Shown here piece by piece: positions 59,169-64,000 of a stretch of DNA of 64,000 nucleotides. A model generated the notes under the pieces. It had not been told where the DNA came from and ran no database searches. It saw nothing but the letters and a program-made list of their open reading frames with translations. Each line of letters starts with the position of its first letter. The first letter of the stretch is position 1. The stretch lies in assembly GCA_014898425.1 (NCBI GenBank), contig RCSZ01000005.1:372001-436000 (forward strand). Direction: 5' to 3'. The stretch comes from Botryotinia globosa (Eukaryota > Ascomycota > Leotiomycetes > Helotiales > Sclerotiniaceae). Made by a program: the position numbers and the translations under genes.

Positions 59169-61094
59169 TCAACTCTTTCTCTTTTTCGCAACAGGTCCCT
59201 CTTCTCCCGAACATTCCTCGTCCTCTAGACCAGCCTTCTCCGTGAGTTGTTCTTCTCCCTCTTCATCAAACTCGCTGTTACTTTCTTGATGGGCTGGATC
59301 AACTGATGGCTTGGGCATTTGCCACTCATATGTGTACATGTGTGCAAGGTCGTGATGAATTTTGACCCTTTGTTTGGTAGAAAATCTCAGTTCGCAGCTG
59401 GGACATAGGTAGGGAACTTTGCCATATTTTCGCTTGATTGCTGGAAGGTTATTGGTTTTCCTGGCCCACTTGTTGAATTCTTCAAGAGGCTTAGCAGCAG
59501 TCGATGCGAGGGGATCTAAATGAGCAAATGTTGACCCAATATTTTCGGTAGATACCCAATTAGTTTCCGTCTTTTTATTGCCATCAAACCACCTCATCGA
59601 CAGAATAGCATCGCACTTCTTCGAGTAGCCCTTGTACCACTCTACAGTGTCTCCATCACCGTCTAAAACAGCCTGAATTCGAGAAATCCTCGGTGTCATA
59701 GTAACACCATTCTCCTCCCAGCTCCACAGCTGCACAAATAAGTCTGCCGTGGGCATCTTCAAAGATGGATTAATGCGGTTCATCTTAACCTTATCATGAG
59801 CTTCTAATCTTGCCAAAAACTCCATCTGGTTTCTCAACGTTCCGAAAGCCGCAATTGCTATCGGATGTGCTTCCGGTAAGCTGCTGCGAACCTCTTTGAT
59901 CGTTCGAAGGATTTTTGGCGTCGAGCGACGGATTAGGGCAGGAGTTTCGCGCATGACCGTTCCCTTAGGGTAGCACACGGCCACTAGCCTACTTTGATTA
60001 TAGAGTACGGGATCCATTATATGGGGTTTTCCTGGCAGGTATGCATACCGCAGACGCTTAGATTCGCCCATGGGGATTGGACCCAAACTAATATGGGGAT
60101 GAACCGCCTTAAATACCAATGCAGTCATCGGTGCCATCGTCGCATATAATCGAAGTGAAGACACAAATGTCCGGCCAGGCCAGTAGCTTTCCGGTATATT
60201 TGACAATACTAATAGCACCGTCCACAGTGCTGAGTCGTCATTTCCATCGATATGCAGAGCGCCAAAATTACCGAGGCTCATTTCTAATGATGCTATCTCT
60301 GTGTCGGAGTAATTATATTGGACAGTTGCTAGTAATAGTTAGCGGTATTCGCAGAAGTTGACAGACGAAGTGTGGCACTTACAGAAGAAGCTGTTAGTTT
60401 CATGCCCAAATGTAATAGGAACAGCAGACTCTGCCTGCTTGGCAAGACGGTCTAATACTTCTTTCGGCGCACAATTTGCTAGCAGGTTGCCAGCAGCTAT
60501 TGCGACAAGCTGGTTGAGTCTTCCAGTCGACTCGACATTTTCGATTATCGCTGCGTTTAACTGTGCGGCACAGATCGCGTCCTTCTGCTGTGTTATTGTG
60601 AAGCCTTGGACATATGACCTCTTTTGAAGAATCTTTTTCTTAGAGCCGCCAATCATTCGCTGCTCGAATTCCGATATATCTTCTCGGGAGTTTGGATACG
60701 TGCTCTTTCGGTGTGCTATCTCGCGAGCCTCCTTCATGGCTTCGTACGCGGGTGTAATATTCTTGACATCTCTCTCTCCGAAGAATTGCGCAGTAAAGAC
60801 AGGATCTTTGTCTTTGGGTCCTGATGCGACGTAATATGGCTGGTTAAAATCCATCTCATGGCAACAGGCAGCTTCATCTTCTGCTTTGCTTGTATGACCT
60901 GCTACTTTGAGTAGCTCTGGACATTCTGAGTTCTTTATGATGGCCAATTTTTGATTGATTGGGCCAGTTAATGTGTTGAAGTTTGGTAGGATCAAGTATC
61001 CATTCTTTCTTCCTGTATTATTTGGTATTGGTGCTTGATAATTGAAGCACAGGCTTGATTTAGGTTCTGCGACCTGCGAGGAACTGGAGGTCAT
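59169..61094 (-). CDS. Putative Tet/JBP-like 2OG-Fe(II) oxygenase with C-terminal C2H2 finger
   Basis: Exons 60383-61094 and 59169-60328 (54-bp GT-AG intron), 623 aa. The splice joins HETNSFF-S-TVQYNYSD in frame. Core evidence for the fold: HxD at His263-Ile-Asp265 in GALHIDGNDD, then LWTVLLVLSN, a PGRTFVSSLRLY block, ALVFKAVHPHISLGP (distal His 314 or 316) and an Arg in QSRLVAVCYP (~351) for 2-oxoglutarate. This pattern resembles the double-stranded beta-helix of Tet/JBP-type dioxygenases, some of which oxidise methylated bases and expand with transposons in fungi. Later come a Trp-rich stretch (DAILSMRWFDGNKKTETNWV), a C2H2 finger (C545, C548, H561, H566), an acidic tail and KKRKS (nuclear). 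The N-terminal 237 residues are unrecognised. Fold assignment is by pattern only; a different 2OG enzyme is possible. Confidence 0.6.
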
Positions 61095-63274
61095 ATCTTA
61101 AGTTGTTCTTGGGGAGCGGCTTGTTCTGTGACTGAAGGTGGTGAAAGAGCTCGACTTAATCAAAAAGGTTCTGAGATTCCTGATGGAGTCGAAGACTGAG
61201 TCGTGGATTAAAGAGAATAGTTGCAATGTATAAAATATCCCAATTAAGATGTATCTTGTATGATGAATTGAGTAGAAGGTTCAAGTGCAAATTGTTCAAG
61301 TATATATACATGTTTTCAGATTCTGGGAAGTGGTATCGATATACTAACTGGGTTAATTACTACAGTACCAGGCTACTTCTATTTGATCATGGGGGTTTTC
61401 TCGCTAAAATTCCATTACTTTACTTCAATATTCTGGCAGCAATTGTAAAAATGTAGTAAATTCAATTTAGCATATGAAAATTGATTGTTAAAAGATTATT
61501 TATTGTATATTTTTAATAGAATTTATAAACAAATTCAATCATATTCAAGAAAGTTATATGTTGCTAAAATAATTCAATTTTGTGTACCCAGGTACCTGGG
61601 TAGGTAGATATAGCTACCGACTAAATAAAGTCTAGGGACGCTATACAACACACTCATAGTCATAGTCACTATCCGATGAAATGATAATTCCAATAATGAG
61701 AGTGAAAAAAAAATAGGAATTTATACAGCTTATCTCAAGAAAACTTGGCTACTGTATGAGGAAGAAGGAACTAATAAATTTCAAAATGTGTTTTATGACA
61801 GGAATTTGCTCTAGTGGTTTAGATTTCCATCACTTTGCCAACGTGATTTTTTCGAATCACTCCTAAGCGAATTCTGTGTGTCATTTTGTATGTTTGATCA
61901 AAATATTAATCCCCTGCTACAGTCTCTCAAAGCTTCCTGTCATTCTTCTCTTACTTGAATTTTGAAGATTAGGCAATGAATCTGGAGTGTCTTGTTTCTT
62001 AGTGGGAGATGAGAGAGTTTGAGCTCCGGGGATATCCGAGGCGAGATAAGCCATCCTGAAATTGAAACTTATTCACTAGGTAGATTGAATGGAATTAAAG
62101 CAGAGATGCCAGTTAACACTTCTGCGGAATGTGTGAATTCAATTCTAGTACACAATCTTGGTGATTATGCCTTTTCAGCTTTGGTTAAATTAATTAAAGT
62201 TGCAGTCAAGTCAAGAGTCTTGAGTATTGATAATATATGTATCAACTAGTCATGCCTATGACTCCAAAAGTGCAAAGAAAATTCAAGATGAGATTGACAG
62301 TGGGGGTTAATTCAGACATGCGGAGGAGTAGTAAATGTAGGTCAAAAAAGTTGAGCACTCCTGGTAAAGCGTCAAACGACAATCTTCTAACAAACAGGAA
62401 TTTCACTTCCTAAGAGGCAGAGCTAAATCCTTTGCATTGATTGTTCAGTTGCACAGCAGCCAGTATTTTTCACTTGTAGACAAACTTCTTTGCTGAAAAT
62501 TTCCGAGGGAAGAATGAAAAGAAGAATGAAAAGTTTGACAAATCAAAATCAATTCTTCAATCTTGCTCCAACATTTATGGACTTATGTCATTAAAATAGA
62601 CACCAGTCATAAATACCTTTAAGCTGTTCATATATTCTCGAAACACCAGTTTTCTATAGTAATATGTGTTAACGGTGTGAAAATTAGCAAACCTCAGATG
62701 ACACTGATTCAACTTTCAAGTAGTTTTACCATCCCAGATTCCAGTAAACAAGATCAAACAGGAGCTATCAGGATAAAAATGCTGTTTGTTAATTCTGACA
62801 AATCGTTAACAATCGAAAGCTAAATACTGTTGTTAGTGATAACTCATTGTACCTTTTAGAAGACTTGTCACATCTATTTTACACATGCTGAATTTTGAGA
62901 TAAATGATCATTTGCTATAGGATTTGTGTATAATGTTATCTTGATTGACATAGATCTTCCATGATCCTAGAGTCTAACTAACCAACATGTTCTAACCCTT
63001 GATTGTGAACCTTCCATGTCCCAGATATTCCATAGAGACAACCCCAAATCTCAGTCTAACATCTCCATTTCAAACATTCTTTTCTTCAGTCACCACCTGA
63101 TACTTCCCAAAATCTCTGTGTTCGTTTCTAGATTCGAGCCCGAAAGTGCTCTTTAGTTCAAAATTTCACTTCAAATTCTCCATTTATTCCTCCAAATAGA
63201 TCACATATCATTCTTTGACCATTCTTCCCATGATTTTCCATACAGCCTTCCCTCCCCAAATCGTATCCCACTAC
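61095..63274. other. Long intergenic region
   Basis: 2.2 kb without a supported gene. It holds a degraded tRNA-like stretch (separate entry), short AT-rich blocks and ordinary intergenic sequence. No TIR or LTR pairs were found. Confidence 0.5.
61801..61872 (+). pseudogene. tRNA-Gly(GCC)-like relic
   Basis: It contains an A-box-like ctctagtggtttaga, an anticodon-loop-like ttgccaa between atcac and gtgat, a T-loop-like ttcgaatcac and an acceptor-like cctaagcg. The 5' acceptor half no longer pairs and the T stem is broken. It reads like a decayed tRNA-Gly or the head of a tRNA-derived repeat. Confidence 0.35.
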
Positions 63275-63982
63275 CTAATTCTTAGTCTTTCTTCGCTTTC
63301 CCCCCTTGTCTTGCTCGACAGCTTCCTGATCCTCTTGGCAGCGCTTCTTCGTAACCCAAGATGATGGTCCCGTCCTAGTGTTTGTGTGGACGGCCCCATA
63401 CTGGGTTCCCTGAACTCTATGCATTTCCTCGAGGCGTGCTGCAAAAGATTGCAAGTCTTGGCCCTGGGCGAATCTTATAAGTTCAAGTGGTGGGGTCGAC
63501 TTGAGTTTCAACTCATCGTGAAGATGAACAATGTTTCGGGCCAACGTTACAGCGGGCCATGCATTGCTCAGTTGAGCACTTGAAGACAGAAAGTTATACG
63601 CAGACTGATAGCTCTGTTGTATAATAGGCCAGACACGATAAGTCAATGGCGCATATTGATCAGCGTCAAAGACTTGCTCAGCCTTAAAAAACGCGACAGG
63701 GAATCCCAGAACCCTGACACCAGGAGACAAGTTTCTCAAGAACTGAAGTCGCTCTTCAAACAATAAGTCATAAAGATCTTGGCGCTGAGAGAGCATTTGT
63801 ACAAATGCCCAAGACTGTGAACAAACAGTATCGAACCGATTTTCTTCATCCATGTTGTGAATAGTAACTGCTACCTGGTCCAACAACATACTTTTTCGGA
63901 CAAGCTCGCAATATCCGAATGACGTGGAGTCATTTTTTGGAATATGTTCAATCAAAATATCCAAAGCTTTCACGACTGCCAT
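63275..63982 (-). CDS. Unknown nuclear-looking protein, 5' end uncertain
   Basis: Single frame of 235 codons from MAVVKALDILIEHIPKND to a basic tail (KGGKRRKTKN) typical of a nuclear signal. The frame is still open to the window edge at 64000, so the gene probably extends further 5'. Visible sequence is helical (LLFEERLQFLRNLSPGVRVL, SLAARLEEM-type) with no domain I can name. It follows the putative dioxygenase gene by about 2.2 kb on the same strand. Confidence 0.7.
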   Translation of the reverse strand: MAVVKALDILIEHIPKNDSTSFGYCELVRKSMLLDQVAVTIHNMDEENRFDTVCSQSWAFVQMLSQRQDLYDLLFEERLQFLRNLSPGVRVLGFPVAFFKAEQVFDADQYAPLTYRVWPIIQQSYQSAYNFLSSSAQLSNAWPAVTLARNIVHLHDELKLKSTPPLELIRFAQGQDLQSFAARLEEMHRVQGTQYGAVHTNTRTGPSSWVTKKRCQEDQEAVEQDKGGKRRKTKN

Positions 63983-64000
63983 ATTGAGGGGGTTATTGTT

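Overview
This window comes from a filamentous ascomycete (Pezizomycotina). The evidence is a Woronin-body HEX1 gene (Woronin bodies occur only in this group), short GT-AG introns of about 46-63 bp, 2EXR-domain proteins, Zn2Cys6 regulators, an RTA1-like protein, an HsbA-family protein, and AT-rich transposon graveyards carrying the G:C-to-A:T damage typical of repeat-induced point mutation (RIP). The gene set and the AT-rich islands resemble Leotiomycetes (Botrytis/Sclerotinia-like). That placement is an inference and I do not name a species.

Layout. 0-5 kb: HEX1 with a long in-frame upstream extension (+), then a bleomycin-hydrolase-type cysteine protease (+). 5-7.5 kb: a dispersed repeat with a MITE nested in it, then a second MITE. 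7.9-10.2 kb: a decayed Zn2Cys6 transcription-factor gene (-). 11.7-16.5 kb: an HsbA-like secreted protein (+) and a GRAM/TBC/EF-hand RabGAP (+). 17-21 kb: AT-rich relics, an inverted-repeat element and an intron-containing tRNA-Glu(CTC) (-). 21.4-26.3 kb: a 1567-residue Ser-rich disordered protein (-). 26.3-29.2 kb: gene-poor DNA with mini- and microsatellites. 29.3-30.8 kb: an epoxide-hydrolase-like protein (+). 32.5-33.4 kb: a 2EXR protein (-).

34.5-47.0 kb: a single Zn2Cys6 regulator gene (-) whose DNA-binding part and C-terminal part lie about 11 kb apart. Between them is a nest of transposable elements: an outer TIR element, the dispersed repeat seen near 5.5 kb, a complete Ty1/Copia element with two LTRs inside that repeat, and a separate TIR element. 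48-52 kb: mostly unrecognised DNA and a CorA-like gene with one nonsense codon. 52.7-61.1 kb: a minus-strand run of intact genes: a 2EXR protein, an AlkB-type dioxygenase, an RTA1-like membrane protein, a small Lys-rich protein with a CaaX ending, and a 623-residue protein with a putative Tet/JBP-like 2OG-Fe(II) oxygenase core plus a C2H2 finger. The window ends inside or at the 5' end of a nuclear-looking protein of unknown function.

The genes do not form an evident pathway or cluster. The most striking features are the multi-layer transposon nest that splits a regulator gene, a sharp RIP edge inside one LTR, the HEX1 upstream extension, and the candidate Tet/JBP-like protein.
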